This document shows positions 9,440 to 19,748 of a stretch of DNA of 64,000 nt, piece after piece. A program made the translations under genes and the position numbers. The notes under the pieces were generated by a model, which searched no databases, was not told the DNA's origin, and worked only from the letters and a program-made list of their open reading frames with translations. Origin of the DNA: JASDSY01 sp041441465 (lineage in GTDB: Bacteria > Muiribacteriota > UBA9980); assembly GCA_041441465.1 (NCBI GenBank), contig JASDSY010000012.1, positions 138,484 through 202,483 on the forward strand. Direction: 5' to 3'. Within the stretch, counting starts at the first letter, position 1. Every line of letters begins with the position of its first letter.

Positions 9440-10492
9440 TTATAAACCTATGCGTGCCAGTATTTCTTCCTGCGTCCTGACTGGAGCAAGGTTTAACTCG
9501 GTATATTTTATTGCCGAATCAGGGTCTTTTAGGCCGTTGCCGGTTAATATGCACACTATCCGCGACCCTTTTTTTATTTTATTTTCTTTGCAGTATTTTA
9601 TTAATCCGGCAAGAGATGCGCACGATGACGGTTCGGCAAATATGCCTTCGTACGTTGAAAGCAGTTTATAAGCGCTAATTATTTCTTCGTCGGTAACCGC
9701 GCCTATCGTTCCGCCCGATTCGTCTCTTGCTGCTTCCGCCTGTTTCCACGAGGCTGGATTGCCGATTCTTATGGCAGTGGCTATAGTTTCCGGCTTTTTT
9801 ATCGCATGGCCCGCTACTATCGGCGCTGAGCCTGCGGCCTGCCAACCCATCATTTTGGGCAGCGTGCTTATCTTGCCGGCCTCTAAATATTTTTTATATC
9901 CGCGCCAGTAAGCAGTTATATTCCCCGCATTTCCGACCGGCATGAACTGGTAGTCAGGCGCTCTTAAGAGTTCGTCGCATATTTCGAACGCTCCGGTTGT
10001 CTGACCGTCTATTCTATATGGATTAATGCTGTTTACAAGCGTTATAGGGTGATTTTCGGAAATCTGCTTTACAAATTCCAGCGCGTCATCGAAATTTCCG
10101 GTTATCGGTATTACTTTAGCGCCGAATTGTATTGCCTGAGAAAGCTTGCCTAGAGCGATTTTCCCGTCTGGTATCAGCACGGCGCATTTCATGTTAGCGC
10201 GCGCCGCGTATGCCGCCGCCGATGCGGAAGTGTTGCCGGTCGAAGCGCATATTACGGCTTTTGAGCCGCTTTCCGCCGCTTTAGAAATTGCCATCGTCAT
10301 TCCGCGGTCCTTAAATGAACCGGTAGGATTGGCCCCCTCGCATTTGAAAAATATTTCGGCGTCAATTTTTAAGTGCTCCGCCAGATTTTTGGCTTGCACA
10401 AGCGGGGTATCGCCTTCGTTCAAGCTGATTATTGAATGTTCCGGGACGGCCGGAAGAAATTCACGGTATTTTTTTATTAATCCTGTTTTCAA
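9440..10492 (-). CDS. thrC: Threonine synthase
   Basis: PLP-dependent beta-replacement enzyme turning O-phosphohomoserine into threonine. The PLP lysine is K61 in GANPTGSFKDRG. The phosphate-binding glycine loop (PVGNAGN) and the conserved NSINPYRIDGQ segment are visible. At 350 residues it is the short form typical of Bacillus and Clostridia, not the longer E. coli type. The start is TTG with AAGGCGG just upstream, 24 bases after hom. Confidence 0.95.
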   Translation of the reverse strand: MKTGLIKKYREFLPAVPEHSIISLNEGDTPLVQAKNLAEHLKIDAEIFFKCEGANPTGSFKDRGMTMAISKAAESGSKAVICASTGNTSASAAAYAARANMKCAVLIPDGKIALGKLSQAIQFGAKVIPITGNFDDALEFVKQISENHPITLVNSINPYRIDGQTTGAFEICDELLRAPDYQFMPVGNAGNITAYWRGYKKYLEAGKISTLPKMMGWQAAGSAPIVAGHAIKKPETIATAIRIGNPASWKQAEAARDESGGTIGAVTDEEIISAYKLLSTYEGIFAEPSSCASLAGLIKYCKENKIKKGSRIVCILTGNGLKDPDSAIKYTELNLAPVRTQEEILARIGL

Positions 10493-10516
10493 TTTGCCGC
10501 CTTTCTTTTTATCCGA

Positions 10517-11758
10517 TTAATTTGCGATTTTGAACCATACAGGTTCGTCTAATATAAAATCAAAATTTTTGATCTGTTTCAGCATTTCATTGAATATGCC
10601 GTACGAGCAAGGATGAGTCGTGAAAATTACGTCTACCGGGCTGCCTTCGAGCGCCGTTTTTTGCTCCATCGACGCTATCGAAATTTCATTGGACTCGAAG
10701 CAGGCGGCTATTTTAGATATGACACCCGGAATGTCGAGTACTTTCAGGCGCAGATAATTCGGCTGCACTCGCGAATTAATATCGATAAGCTCGCACTTAG
10801 GTTTGATGCCGGCGTAGCTTTCGTTAAATATCACTTCTTCGTGTCTTTCGATCCTTAATATGTCGGAAATTAACGATGCAGTTGTCGGTCCTGCGCCGGC
10901 GCCCCTTCCAAACAGCATTATTTCGCCTATAGGTTCGCCTTCTATAAAAAGCGCGTTGAATTCATTTTTAACATTAGCCAGCGGGTGCGAATTTCTTAAA
11001 AATATAGGCTGTACTGAAAGCGCGAGTTTGTTATCGACGGTTTCGATCGTGCCGAGCAGTTTTATCGAACAGCCTATGGACTTCGCGTAGTTCAGGTCGG
11101 CGCTTGAAATATTATGAATGCCTTTGCATAAAATATCGTCTATATGCGTCTTTGATTCGAATAATAAGTCCTTTAATATCGAAACTTTGTAAGCTGCGTC
11201 TTTGCCGCTTATGTCAAACGTCGGATCGGGTTCGGCAAACCCTTTTTCCTGGGCCAATATCAATGCGCTCTTAAAGTCCATGCCTTCGTCGGCCATTTGT
11301 GTTAAAATATAATTGGTAGTGCCGTTAAGTATGCCGGTTACTTTTTTTATTCTGTGGAATTTGAAATTTTCGTTAAAGAGGTTGACTATTGGTATGCCGC
11401 CGCCGACGCAGGCTTCGAAGTAAAAATTTATATTTTTTTCCTTTGCTAATTTTATAAACTCAGCGCCAGCTTCCGATACCGCGAGTTTATTGGCGGTAAT
11501 GACGTTTTTCCCGGCTTCGAGCGATTTACGAATGTATTCAAGGCTGCCGGTGCCGCACGTTACGTCGACTACAGTGTCAATGCTTTTGTCTTTAAGAATT
11601 TTGCCGAAGTCCGAAGTTATGCCGCCGAATGCAACCGGCCTTGTTTTTTTTACGTTCTGGACAAGTATTTTTACTACTTCTATGTTTTTATGGAAAAAAA
11701 GTATTTCCTCATAAAGCCTTGTGCCTATATTACCGAAGCCTAATATTGCTATTTTCAT
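10517..11758 (-). CDS. hom: Homoserine dehydrogenase
   Basis: NAD(P)H-dependent reduction of aspartate semialdehyde to homoserine. The Rossmann glycine motif GFGNIG is at residues 7-12, the catalytic core carries TANKLAVSEAG and EACVGGGIPIV, and GKDAAYK (Lys that binds substrate) follows. The last 80 residues form an ACT domain (LDIPGVISKIAACF...) for threonine feedback. Standard length of 413. ATG preceded by GGAG. It is the first conventional pathway gene and starts 33 bases after the giant GlmS-like gene. Aspartate-semialdehyde dehydrogenase, needed between LysC and Hom, is not in this window. Confidence 0.95.
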   Translation of the reverse strand: MKIAILGFGNIGTRLYEEILFFHKNIEVVKILVQNVKKTRPVAFGGITSDFGKILKDKSIDTVVDVTCGTGSLEYIRKSLEAGKNVITANKLAVSEAGAEFIKLAKEKNINFYFEACVGGGIPIVNLFNENFKFHRIKKVTGILNGTTNYILTQMADEGMDFKSALILAQEKGFAEPDPTFDISGKDAAYKVSILKDLLFESKTHIDDILCKGIHNISSADLNYAKSIGCSIKLLGTIETVDNKLALSVQPIFLRNSHPLANVKNEFNALFIEGEPIGEIMLFGRGAGAGPTTASLISDILRIERHEEVIFNESYAGIKPKCELIDINSRVQPNYLRLKVLDIPGVISKIAACFESNEISIASMEQKTALEGSPVDVIFTTHPCSYGIFNEMLKQIKNFDFILDEPVWFKIAN

Positions 11759-11791
11759 TTTTATTCTCCAGATTTTTATCTATTATATAAC

Positions 11792-14700
11792 TTATTTGAC
11801 GCCGCCGGAATGTTCCTTGGAAACTTGTTTCTTTAAAGATTTGACGATTTTGTCATCGGCTATTTCCTCGTCGGAAAGCATCATTAAATCGCACATGGAA
11901 ACTAAATTCAGGTAATTATCATCCCAATCGTAGTGTTCTGAAACATGGTTGACTATGAAGTTATACTTTTCGCCGAGCGTTTCGATTTTTTTCCCGATGG
12001 TGAGATTTTCGTCTATTACCGGGTGGAACAATATTATTTTTTCAAGTTCAGAGTAAGCGTTATACCACGGAATAATAACGACAGGCGCGCCGTCTTTGCC
12101 GTAACCCATTTTAAGCCGTCCGCCGGTGCAAGTTATTTTTTTATTTCCTTTCAATTTGCCAGGTTTATCAAATGACGAAGACTTGTCTTTGGCAAGTCCG
12201 AATGCCATAGCTTTATCGCGCATCCCGAAAAATTCTACTTTCCCGTTTTCTATTTTTTTCTGGACATTATAAGGTGAACCGCCTTTGAAATCTATTACGG
12301 CGTTAAATATATTTTTCATGGTTTTAAGGTCGTTTATTGTAAAACCGTAAGTATCGATGCCCATATTTTCTATGATGTCCTTGAATTTTATGTTTTCTAT
12401 CAAGTTTCTCTTGTCCTTGAGCATATCCATTTCTTTAATAAGTTCTTTCTTTTCGAGCGTGACAAGATTCATCGGCTGCAGTTTGCATATGAGTTCCATG
12501 ATATCCTCGCGCGGCTCTTCCGAAAACCATTCAATCAAAAAATTTATTCTTTCGTTTATAAATGCGTCCTCGTTGTATATTACGCTTAATTCCTTGAAAT
12601 CGTTCTTGCGCAATTCGCAGTCGAATGTTGTCAGTGATTCGGCATCGCCGAACTTATCGAGTATCAAAAATTCAAGGACGTATTTGTTATTTATATTATT
12701 AATATTAAATGTCGATATGCCGTTTTTTATGGCGTTATCAATAAAGTCTTTTGAAATTGCAGTATATTCGATTTTTTTACCATTTTCCGCTTTTATGAAT
12801 TTATAATTATTGTTACCCAAAAAATTGATCATATATTGCTGCATTTTATTGACGTCGAGCAGCTTTAATGTGGCTTTTAACTTATTTATGACATTTTTCG
12901 AATATTTCAATTTACCCAGATTTTCGGTAAGCATGTTTATGCTGTTTTCAGGATCGTTTATGAATGTTTCGAACACCTGCGTCAGGTTTATTTTAGGGTC
13001 TGAAAAACGGTAGCCCGGCTCGAGAATGAAACTTGAAATGCCCCATCCCTGCTGGAATTTAGCGATATTGTCGGGCTTTATAGGATTTGCGCCTATGATT
13101 TTAGCGATGCCCTGATAGTGAATGGCCATTTTCGAAAGGTACGGCGAATCTTCAAACCGGTTGTCGGCAAGTTTCATTGCCAGGCTCCTGTCCGAAAATT
13201 CGAGTATCAGGTCGTTGACCAGATTGTAAAATACATCAGGTTCCTCGTTATTCATGTCCCAGGTGAGGAGGACGTTAAATATGTCGTCAATAAACGCGCG
13301 CGTTTCGGCGCATATTATCGAAAGCGAACGTGATTCCTTGTATATTTTGGCTATGGCGTTATCGCATTCCTCGTCTGATATTATGGCCTCGACCCTCTGC
13401 GCTTCGAGTTCCTGAAGGTTCTTGGCGCGCTCTTCGGCGGACATGGAGCCGGTTTCGAGTTTTTTATACTTTTTCCATATTATTTTCAATTCTTTTATTA
13501 TTCCCGGAATTTCATTTGCAGTGCGCGGCCCGGAAGTGATTTCAAGCAGCCGCCCGCCCCACGATGTTATTTCGCGGGCAATTTTATTTGACTCTAAAAT
13601 AGCTGAAAGCGTGAGAATATTGTCGAGAAGCAGCTTTGAAAGCGCGTCGGTAAAGAGGTTCGAAGTCGTATCGTACGGCGCCGGTATGACAAAATCCGCG
13701 CCGTTTTCCGAAAGGCGCATTGCGTCTTCTTCGCATGTGATTACTGCTATTTTTCCCACGCGCGGCTTGTCCTCTTTTATAAGCTGCGCCATCCACGAAC
13801 CAATCGACGTTTCAAGGTTTGGGATGTGTAAAATTACAAGCGACCCCGGAGTCGTCCGCTGCGCTCTCAAGTATGTCGCGCGCTGGCCATGCTGTTCGTA
13901 GGCGCCTGAAAAGAATTTTACCCTTGGGTGCTGCATCATTTCAGCGAATTTTAATGCGCCTTCGGCGCCGTCGTAACCGTCGAACGCGCCGACATATGAA
14001 ATATCAACCGCATTGCCCGCAATATGCCTTGCGAGCGGCAAAGTTTTTTCCTTTATCGAACTGCTGGAAAGCGTCATTTTGGCGACTTCGGCGAAGTTCG
14101 CAAGCGCCTTGTAAAGATATTGGGCGCGTTCAGGCTTGATAAGGCCTTTGACTTCATGGATATACACTAAAAATGTCAATATATTTTGCATTGCGGTAAA
14201 CGCAGCGAAGGTCGAGCCGACCGCCTTTTCCCATGGCATGTTAGTTATCGAGGCGCCGAGACTCTTGCTTGTGAGCTGCGCTAATTCGGATGTAATAAGG
14301 TTAGTTACCGACATTATGTAAGGCCCGTGTGTAAAATTGTCGCTGGCCTTGTTTATCATTTCTTCCGCCATCGCGACGACAGGTTTCGTGGCGCCGGAGT
14401 TCGATACGAAAAGCGCCAGCGTGTCATCGTCGAGGAGCGGTTTTTCGATACGCGCAAGGTTCGATTCCATTGCAGTCATGAACAGGCCGTTTAAACCTTC
14501 GAGATTAGCGAGCGAAAAGCAAAGGCCGAGTATATTCCGCGACGTGCCTTCGGCAAAGCCGTAAATTTTATTGATTTTAGAAATAATCTTATTTATCGAA
14601 TCGCCCGATAATTTCGGGTTTGATGTGTTGAAAAAAGCTGCCGGGTTTACGCTTATTCTGCCGCTTATTTTGCCGTCAGGCCCGAATTCGCCTTTGAATA

Positions 14701-16423
14701 AATTTCTTGTGTTTCTTAATAATGTTACGTAACTTAAATAAATTTCAACGCCGTATTGGTTATCTATAGCGAAACTTACTGCTTCTTCAGTTGAAAATTC
14801 CTTTATTTGCTTGCCCCTGATAAAATTAGGGCCGGCAATTACGCGCCCGAGTATTGTTTCATAAATTACGGTCCTTTCGACGCGGCTTTTTCCCGTGAAA
14901 TATCCTTCCTCTTTTAAAATTGCCGTTTTTTCGAGACCCTTCAGCTGATAATCTATAATCGGCGAGGTTTCTTTGTTTTTATTCAGAACGGCCGATTTTT
15001 GCAGGTCGTATATTTTCAGTACAGGGTCGTTTGTACCGGGATTTTGGCAGATTTCAGCGCATTGCCAGTCCGAAAGCGAATAATAATCGACAAATCCCTC
15101 GCGCACCAGTATTTTGGCTCCGGTTGTTATGTAATCGACCGGTATTTCTTCCTGCTTTTCATTGTTATATTTTTTTATCTGGTTACGCATATTAGCCAGT
15201 GATGACGCAAATTTTATCGGAATCGTCGGGTCTTCTTCGTCCTGATAGATTACCATTCCGCCGGATTTCGGCCCGCGGACGATGATGGTCATCGGTATTA
15301 CTGTGCCTTTTTCAGTTATTATGTTGGTTAGTGTCTCGAATACGAAAATTGATGTCGGATCGACAAGATATATCAGTTTTGCAGCAGCGGCGCAGGCGAT
15401 TGTTACATTCGACGCCTCGTTTTTACGCATCTGTGAAATGGTGGCTATAATGACTTCTTTTTGTTCGTCGAAATTTAAAAATCTTTGCTGGCCGTTTACT
15501 TCGAATTTTGCGTTATCGTTTAGCACTTTTTGCTTGTAGAGCATTTTTAAAAGCCATTCGATGAACCTTGTTTCGGTTTTTAAAATCTGGTCGGCCATTA
15601 TGCATTCATAAACTATTCTTATTATGCGCGGTATTTCTTTAGAGTCAGAGTCGGCAGGGCTTTCGAAGCCGATATCGAGGAAGAATTTTTCCCATTTTAT
15701 TTTCGAGTTGACATCTCCGTTATGGCCGACTGAAAACGGTCCTTCGCAGCCCGCGATGAGCGGATAAGCCGAGCGGAATTTTTCGAGCTCCTCGCCCGTC
15801 ATTATTTCCATAAAAATTTCTCTGGTCATTTTATCTGAATGCAAATGCGCGTTTGCTCTCGAGTACATATTGTCGCCCTGTGTGGCCGCTCTTGTCTGTG
15901 CTCCGGTTACTAATACCAGCGCTTCGCCTTTTTCTATTTCCGGGCATTTTTTAAATATGTTGCTGATCGTGATGTACCCGCGCTCGTCGATATCGCCGGA
16001 TGTTTTTTCACGCACGAGTTCGACCTTGCCTGTCTCAAGGTATAATACGGCAAGGGTCATTCCATGCGAGTCATAGCCTGCGGCCGAGCCCTCGGCTGTT
16101 ATATCGAATACCGACCATATTAATCTTAAGTTATGCTCGATTATCTCATTTTTAAATTTTTTATAGTTTTTCAGATTAAAAAAGAGACGGCTGATGCCGC
16201 CGCCTACCGAACAGCCCGACGGGTACGAAGGCGATTCCAGAAATCTTTCGCCGGCTGCGGCATAATTCTGAAGGTCGATTGCCGATATGTCATAAAGCTT
16301 GGCGGCTGAATCGAATAAAAATGCCTTCAATATCGAAGGCGCTTTTTTATAAAGCGGATCATTTATCAAATATTCTAAAGCTGATTTAAGTTTTTTTTGA
16401 TAGTCGAAGCATGGTAATTTCAT
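11792..16423 (-). CDS. Giant GlmS-like protein (class II amidotransferase-like and double SIS domains)
   Basis: 1543 residues. GlmS motifs occur in the right order but spread out: GYDSHG at 116-121, QTRAATQG at 176-183 (HTRWATHG in GlmS), NAHLH at 191-195 (NAHPH) and HNGDV at 234-238 (HNGII). A first SIS domain has SNSGAT near 674; a second has AEGALKFAEMM near 825, matching the GlmS isomerase motif EGALKLKEI. The usual N-terminal nucleophile Cys is not at position 2; C71 in GCSVGGGI could be exposed if a propeptide is cut, as in glutamate synthase. The last 550 or so residues resemble nothing I recognise. ATG preceded by AGGAG. It heads the threonine block. Sugar-amine synthesis or isomerisation is possible, but the true substrate is unknown. 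Confidence 0.7.
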   Translation of the reverse strand: MKLPCFDYQKKLKSALEYLINDPLYKKAPSILKAFLFDSAAKLYDISAIDLQNYAAAGERFLESPSYPSGCSVGGGISRLFFNLKNYKKFKNEIIEHNLRLIWSVFDITAEGSAAGYDSHGMTLAVLYLETGKVELVREKTSGDIDERGYITISNIFKKCPEIEKGEALVLVTGAQTRAATQGDNMYSRANAHLHSDKMTREIFMEIMTGEELEKFRSAYPLIAGCEGPFSVGHNGDVNSKIKWEKFFLDIGFESPADSDSKEIPRIIRIVYECIMADQILKTETRFIEWLLKMLYKQKVLNDNAKFEVNGQQRFLNFDEQKEVIIATISQMRKNEASNVTIACAAAAKLIYLVDPTSIFVFETLTNIITEKGTVIPMTIIVRGPKSGGMVIYQDEEDPTIPIKFASSLANMRNQIKKYNNEKQEEIPVDYITTGAKILVREGFVDYYSLSDWQCAEICQNPGTNDPVLKIYDLQKSAVLNKNKETSPIIDYQLKGLEKTAILKEEGYFTGKSRVERTVIYETILGRVIAGPNFIRGKQIKEFSTEEAVSFAIDNQYGVEIYLSYVTLLRNTRNLFKGEFGPDGKISGRISVNPAAFFNTSNPKLSGDSINKIISKINKIYGFAEGTSRNILGLCFSLANLEGLNGLFMTAMESNLARIEKPLLDDDTLALFVSNSGATKPVVAMAEEMINKASDNFTHGPYIMSVTNLITSELAQLTSKSLGASITNMPWEKAVGSTFAAFTAMQNILTFLVYIHEVKGLIKPERAQYLYKALANFAEVAKMTLSSSSIKEKTLPLARHIAGNAVDISYVGAFDGYDGAEGALKFAEMMQHPRVKFFSGAYEQHGQRATYLRAQRTTPGSLVILHIPNLETSIGSWMAQLIKEDKPRVGKIAVITCEEDAMRLSENGADFVIPAPYDTTSNLFTDALSKLLLDNILTLSAILESNKIAREITSWGGRLLEITSGPRTANEIPGIIKELKIIWKKYKKLETGSMSAEERAKNLQELEAQRVEAIISDEECDNAIAKIYKESRSLSIICAETRAFIDDIFNVLLTWDMNNEEPDVFYNLVNDLILEFSDRSLAMKLADNRFEDSPYLSKMAIHYQGIAKIIGANPIKPDNIAKFQQGWGISSFILEPGYRFSDPKINLTQVFETFINDPENSINMLTENLGKLKYSKNVINKLKATLKLLDVNKMQQYMINFLGNNNYKFIKAENGKKIEYTAISKDFIDNAIKNGISTFNINNINNKYVLEFLILDKFGDAESLTTFDCELRKNDFKELSVIYNEDAFINERINFLIEWFSEEPREDIMELICKLQPMNLVTLEKKELIKEMDMLKDKRNLIENIKFKDIIENMGIDTYGFTINDLKTMKNIFNAVIDFKGGSPYNVQKKIENGKVEFFGMRDKAMAFGLAKDKSSSFDKPGKLKGNKKITCTGGRLKMGYGKDGAPVVIIPWYNAYSELEKIILFHPVIDENLTIGKKIETLGEKYNFIVNHVSEHYDWDDNYLNLVSMCDLMMLSDEEIADDKIVKSLKKQVSKEHSGGVK

Positions 16424-16537
16424 TTATCTGACTCCTAAAAATATAAAATGTATTAAATGCTAAATTTTATCATATTTTTTTTTACTTTGCAAAAAATTAT
16501 TAATAAAATTTTGCCGGCAGCGTATTAAAAAAGTTAA

Positions 16538-16559
16538 ATTTTATCAAATGCGATAAAAT
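16538..16559 (-). terminator. Weak AT-rich hairpin after the Cache-domain gene
   Basis: An 8-bp stem ATTTTATC / GATAAAAT with a 6-base loop lies just beyond the stop of the leftward gene and is followed on the minus strand by a T-rich stretch (TTTAACTTTTTT). The stem is AU-rich and therefore weak, so read-through into the GlmS-like gene is likely. Confidence 0.4.
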
Positions 16560-16561
16560 AT

Positions 16562-17902
16562 CTATTTCAACATTATGAAATAGATATGGCCCAGGTATTT
16601 TTTCCCTTTGAAAACAGGTGTCAGGAAAAAAATTCCGGTATGGCCTTCTATAAGCCGCGCCTCGAAACTTGCGTCTTCCTGCTTTTGGGCGGCCAGCAAA
16701 AACTGCGTATCCGTCAATAAGTTACTGCTTTTATAATCATAATTATTAAGGCTGTTTTCTGCGGGCCAGCCGAATTTATTGACCGACTGGGCGTTTACGT
16801 ATTGAAGCGAATAAAATCCATTGTTTTGGTTATAAAAATCGGCGAACATTTTCTTTACTTCATCGAATTTGCCGTTATCGATGTTATATATCAACTGTGA
16901 GTTTTGCGCAAATTGCTTAAATGCAGCTTTTTTATTTTCAAAATTCAGGTTTGCCGGCGCCGATGCCACCTCCGCCGAGGACGCATTCGTATTAGCTGCG
17001 TATTCGGCGTTTAATATTACAAAAAGGCGCCATTTAGTTTCAAAAAGTCCGACTGTAGTCCAGTATGCCTTTTTTAATATGACGTTTTCGAGAGTATTAC
17101 TTGAGTTCAGGCTTGATTCGGTTGTGCTTTTATTATTTTCGACGGCAATTTCAAGCATAGCGCTGCCGGTTTCGCTGCCCGCTACAAGTTCGCTCATTTT
17201 TTTTATGTTCCTGATACTTTTATAACTGTCATGCGTGAATATATTCTGGCCGAAATGGGAAGTGTCGGGGCTGTATAACATAGTTCCGTCGATCTGCATA
17301 AGCCAGGCTTTCAAAGGTAATCCTTTTGTCTGCCTTTCGATTATGTCCTTGAAAAAAAGTTCGGGGTTAATAAGCAGACTGAGCGCGCCTTTTAAGCTTT
17401 TGTTTTCATCGCCGGCTCCTGGATTATCAAAGATCGGGTATTGTATGGCTATTCCCCAGGTCCCTTCGACCGATTTGAAAATATGGCTGAGCACCGGTTT
17501 TTTTATCTCTTTTAAACGCTTGAAGTGTTCCTGAGCGCTTATATCAACGCCTTCGCTCGATTTGTGCGCCGCCGGCTCTATGCTCGTTAATATGCCGCTC
17601 GCGTTTATTATCGCGCAGTCGATTATGTATTTATTCGACTGGCATATTTCGCCGAGTAACTTATATGTTTCGCCTGCTTTGAAATCGAACTTTGAGAGCT
17701 TATCGACATTATGCGAGACTAAAATTCCGGCTTTGTAAAGGTCATTGACTATATTTTTTTGAAGTTTAATCAAAATAGGCGGCAGGTAAGTATTTGGCGC
17801 AGTGCCGGCGCATGCCGGAGGAACGGTTAGGCCTGGTGAAAACGCGGTTAAGACCCAGAGGCATATAAACAAAATTTCAATGATTTTTTTGTTTGCGAAC
17901 AT
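16562..17902 (-). CDS. Secreted double-Cache (PDC) sensor-like protein without output domain
   Basis: 446 residues with a signal peptide ending near PPACAG (residues 26-33). Residues about 45-230 look like a dCache ligand-binding domain: a long N-terminal helix, then GILTSIEP, SAQEHFKRLKE and GTWGIAIQYPIF, the usual strand pattern around the pocket. A second Cache-like segment appears at the C-terminus (FYSLQYVNAQSVNKFGWP ... GIFFLTPVFKGKKYLGHI). Such domains normally head chemoreceptors and sensor kinases, but no second membrane helix or signalling domain follows here, so it may bind a small molecule for a partner. It sits between murJ and the GlmS-like gene with short gaps. Confidence 0.6.
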   Translation of the reverse strand: MFANKKIIEILFICLWVLTAFSPGLTVPPACAGTAPNTYLPPILIKLQKNIVNDLYKAGILVSHNVDKLSKFDFKAGETYKLLGEICQSNKYIIDCAIINASGILTSIEPAAHKSSEGVDISAQEHFKRLKEIKKPVLSHIFKSVEGTWGIAIQYPIFDNPGAGDENKSLKGALSLLINPELFFKDIIERQTKGLPLKAWLMQIDGTMLYSPDTSHFGQNIFTHDSYKSIRNIKKMSELVAGSETGSAMLEIAVENNKSTTESSLNSSNTLENVILKKAYWTTVGLFETKWRLFVILNAEYAANTNASSAEVASAPANLNFENKKAAFKQFAQNSQLIYNIDNGKFDEVKKMFADFYNQNNGFYSLQYVNAQSVNKFGWPAENSLNNYDYKSSNLLTDTQFLLAAQKQEDASFEARLIEGHTGIFFLTPVFKGKKYLGHIYFIMLK

Positions 17903-17954
17903 TGATGTTCTCCTTTCAGAATTCAGATATATTGAATTTATAAACCTTAATTCG

Positions 17955-19748
17955 TTATTTGTTCTTTTTTATGTATCCGGCGAGCGATTCGTTTATTTTT
18001 AAAACTCGTTTTTTTATAACATCGCTGAGCGTATTTATTTCGCTTACGTTCAAATCTTTGCCGAATTTAAACAAAATGAGGAGTGCGAACGGAATTAAAA
18101 TTCCCAGCGAAAATAAATAAAACAGAGTCTTAATGCCGAAAAAACTGTCTTTGAAATTCAGCAGGATTCCGTCATATATATAAAATGAAATTATTCCCAT
18201 TGCGGCCGAAGCCAGTGTTATTTTACAAAACGATATTGTTATTTTTTTAATGCTGAGTTCGCCGATTCTTAATTTTATGAAAATAAAAAGAACAAGGAAA
18301 TTAAGAAGCATCGTGATCGATGTCGCTATGGCGAGTCCGAAATAAGTATATTTTTTTATCAGTATAAAATTTAATATTATATTGCAGATTACGGAAGCGA
18401 TCGAGGCGGTTACCGGTATTTTTGTTTCCTTGAATGCGTAAAAAACCGGCGCGAGGATTTTTACCGCCGAATATCCGAACAATCCAACCGAGTAGCCGAT
18501 AAGGGCGTAGCCGGTATTTACCGTATCGGCGGCAGTGAACCGGCCGTGTTCATACAAAAGTCCGATAATAGGTTCTCTTAGAAAAATCAGTCCGAATGTG
18601 GCCGGAATCGTGAGTAAAAAAACCAGCGTAATGGCGCTTTCGAGAGTTTCTGCAATTTTTTCCCGTTTGCCTGTCGCTATCTGCGCTGATATCATAGGAA
18701 GCGTCACGCTTGCGATAGCTACGCCGAATATTCCGATTGGAAGCTGCATAAGCCTGAATGAATAATTCAAATAAGAAATCGCGCCTTCGGCCAGCGTCGA
18801 AGCGAGCCAGGTGTTTATGAAAATATTGACCTGCGTGGCGCCGAGCCCGATTGTGGCGGGAAGCATCAATGCCGCTATGCGCAGAAAACCTTCATGGTTA
18901 AATTTAAAAGTGAATTTAAAGCGATATCCTATCTTTTTTAATTGCAGCCACTGCACGCCCATCTGCATTAATCCGCCGATTATAACGCCGGCGGCCATTC
19001 CGACAATCGGCTGCCCGCCGAACCAGCCCATTAACGGGCATAAAGTATAGCCGGCTGTAATCATGCCTATATTGAAAAGCGCCGGCGCAAAAGCCGGCAC
19101 GAAAAAATATCCGAATGAGTTCAGCATTCCCATAAATACCGATGCAACCGCTATAAGCAGTAAAAAAGGGAACATGATTTTAGTCATCAAAATCGTGACT
19201 TCTGTTTTGCCTGCAGTATTTTCAAAGCCCGGCGCCATATATTTCACGATTTCGCCGGAATAAAAAATACCTGTGATTGTTATTATAGTTATTATAACTA
19301 TGAGGGCGGAAATCACGATATTTGCAAGGTTATGTGTTTCCGTAGTGCTTTTCGTTTTATGATATTCCGTGAATGTAGGAATAAATGCGGATGAAAGCGC
19401 GCCTTCAGCGAAAAGGTCGCGCAGCATATTGGGGATTCTAAACGCGGCGTTAAAGGCATCGGTCATCGTTCCCGCGCCGAAAACAGCGGCGAACGTTTGT
19501 TCACGCAATAATCCTAATATCCTCGAAAGAAAAGTGGCGAATCCTACTGACCCGACATTTTTAGTAAACGCGCCTTTATTTTCGGCGGCGCTTTTTTCAG
19601 CTGAAGTTTCATTTTTGATTTTACTTTCGTTAGTTTCGGCGCATAATTTTTCAAGTTCGCTTTTTTCGGCCTTTATTTCATTTGCAGCGGTATCGGAATT
19701 ATTCGCGCTGGTATTTGTATTCTGGTTTAAATTATCGTCGTTGCTCAT
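17955..19748 (-). CDS. murJ: Lipid II flippase MurJ
   Basis: MOP-superfamily flippase that moves lipid II across the inner membrane for peptidoglycan synthesis. After a hydrophilic leader, the family signature begins at about residue 62: FATFLSRILGLLREQ, then MTDAFNAAFRIPNMLRDLFAEG and LSSAFIPTF. About 14 hydrophobic segments follow. The N-terminal 60 residues, rich in Asn, Ser, Glu and Lys and with no predicted structure, are an extension not present in E. coli MurJ. It lies 95 bases downstream of nrdJ and 52 bases upstream of the Cache gene. Confidence 0.93.
   Translation of the reverse strand: MSNDDNLNQNTNTSANNSDTAANEIKAEKSELEKLCAETNESKIKNETSAEKSAAENKGAFTKNVGSVGFATFLSRILGLLREQTFAAVFGAGTMTDAFNAAFRIPNMLRDLFAEGALSSAFIPTFTEYHKTKSTTETHNLANIVISALIVIITIITITGIFYSGEIVKYMAPGFENTAGKTEVTILMTKIMFPFLLLIAVASVFMGMLNSFGYFFVPAFAPALFNIGMITAGYTLCPLMGWFGGQPIVGMAAGVIIGGLMQMGVQWLQLKKIGYRFKFTFKFNHEGFLRIAALMLPATIGLGATQVNIFINTWLASTLAEGAISYLNYSFRLMQLPIGIFGVAIASVTLPMISAQIATGKREKIAETLESAITLVFLLTIPATFGLIFLREPIIGLLYEHGRFTAADTVNTGYALIGYSVGLFGYSAVKILAPVFYAFKETKIPVTASIASVICNIILNFILIKKYTYFGLAIATSITMLLNFLVLFIFIKLRIGELSIKKITISFCKITLASAAMGIISFYIYDGILLNFKDSFFGIKTLFYLFSLGILIPFALLILFKFGKDLNVSEINTLSDVIKKRVLKINESLAGYIKKNK

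Noticed and set aside
16424..16561. T-box, lysine or threonine attenuator ahead of the amino-acid genes
   Set aside because: The 138-base gap shows no T-box motif, no leader peptide rich in Thr or Ile, and only a weak AT hairpin that fits the upstream gene's end.
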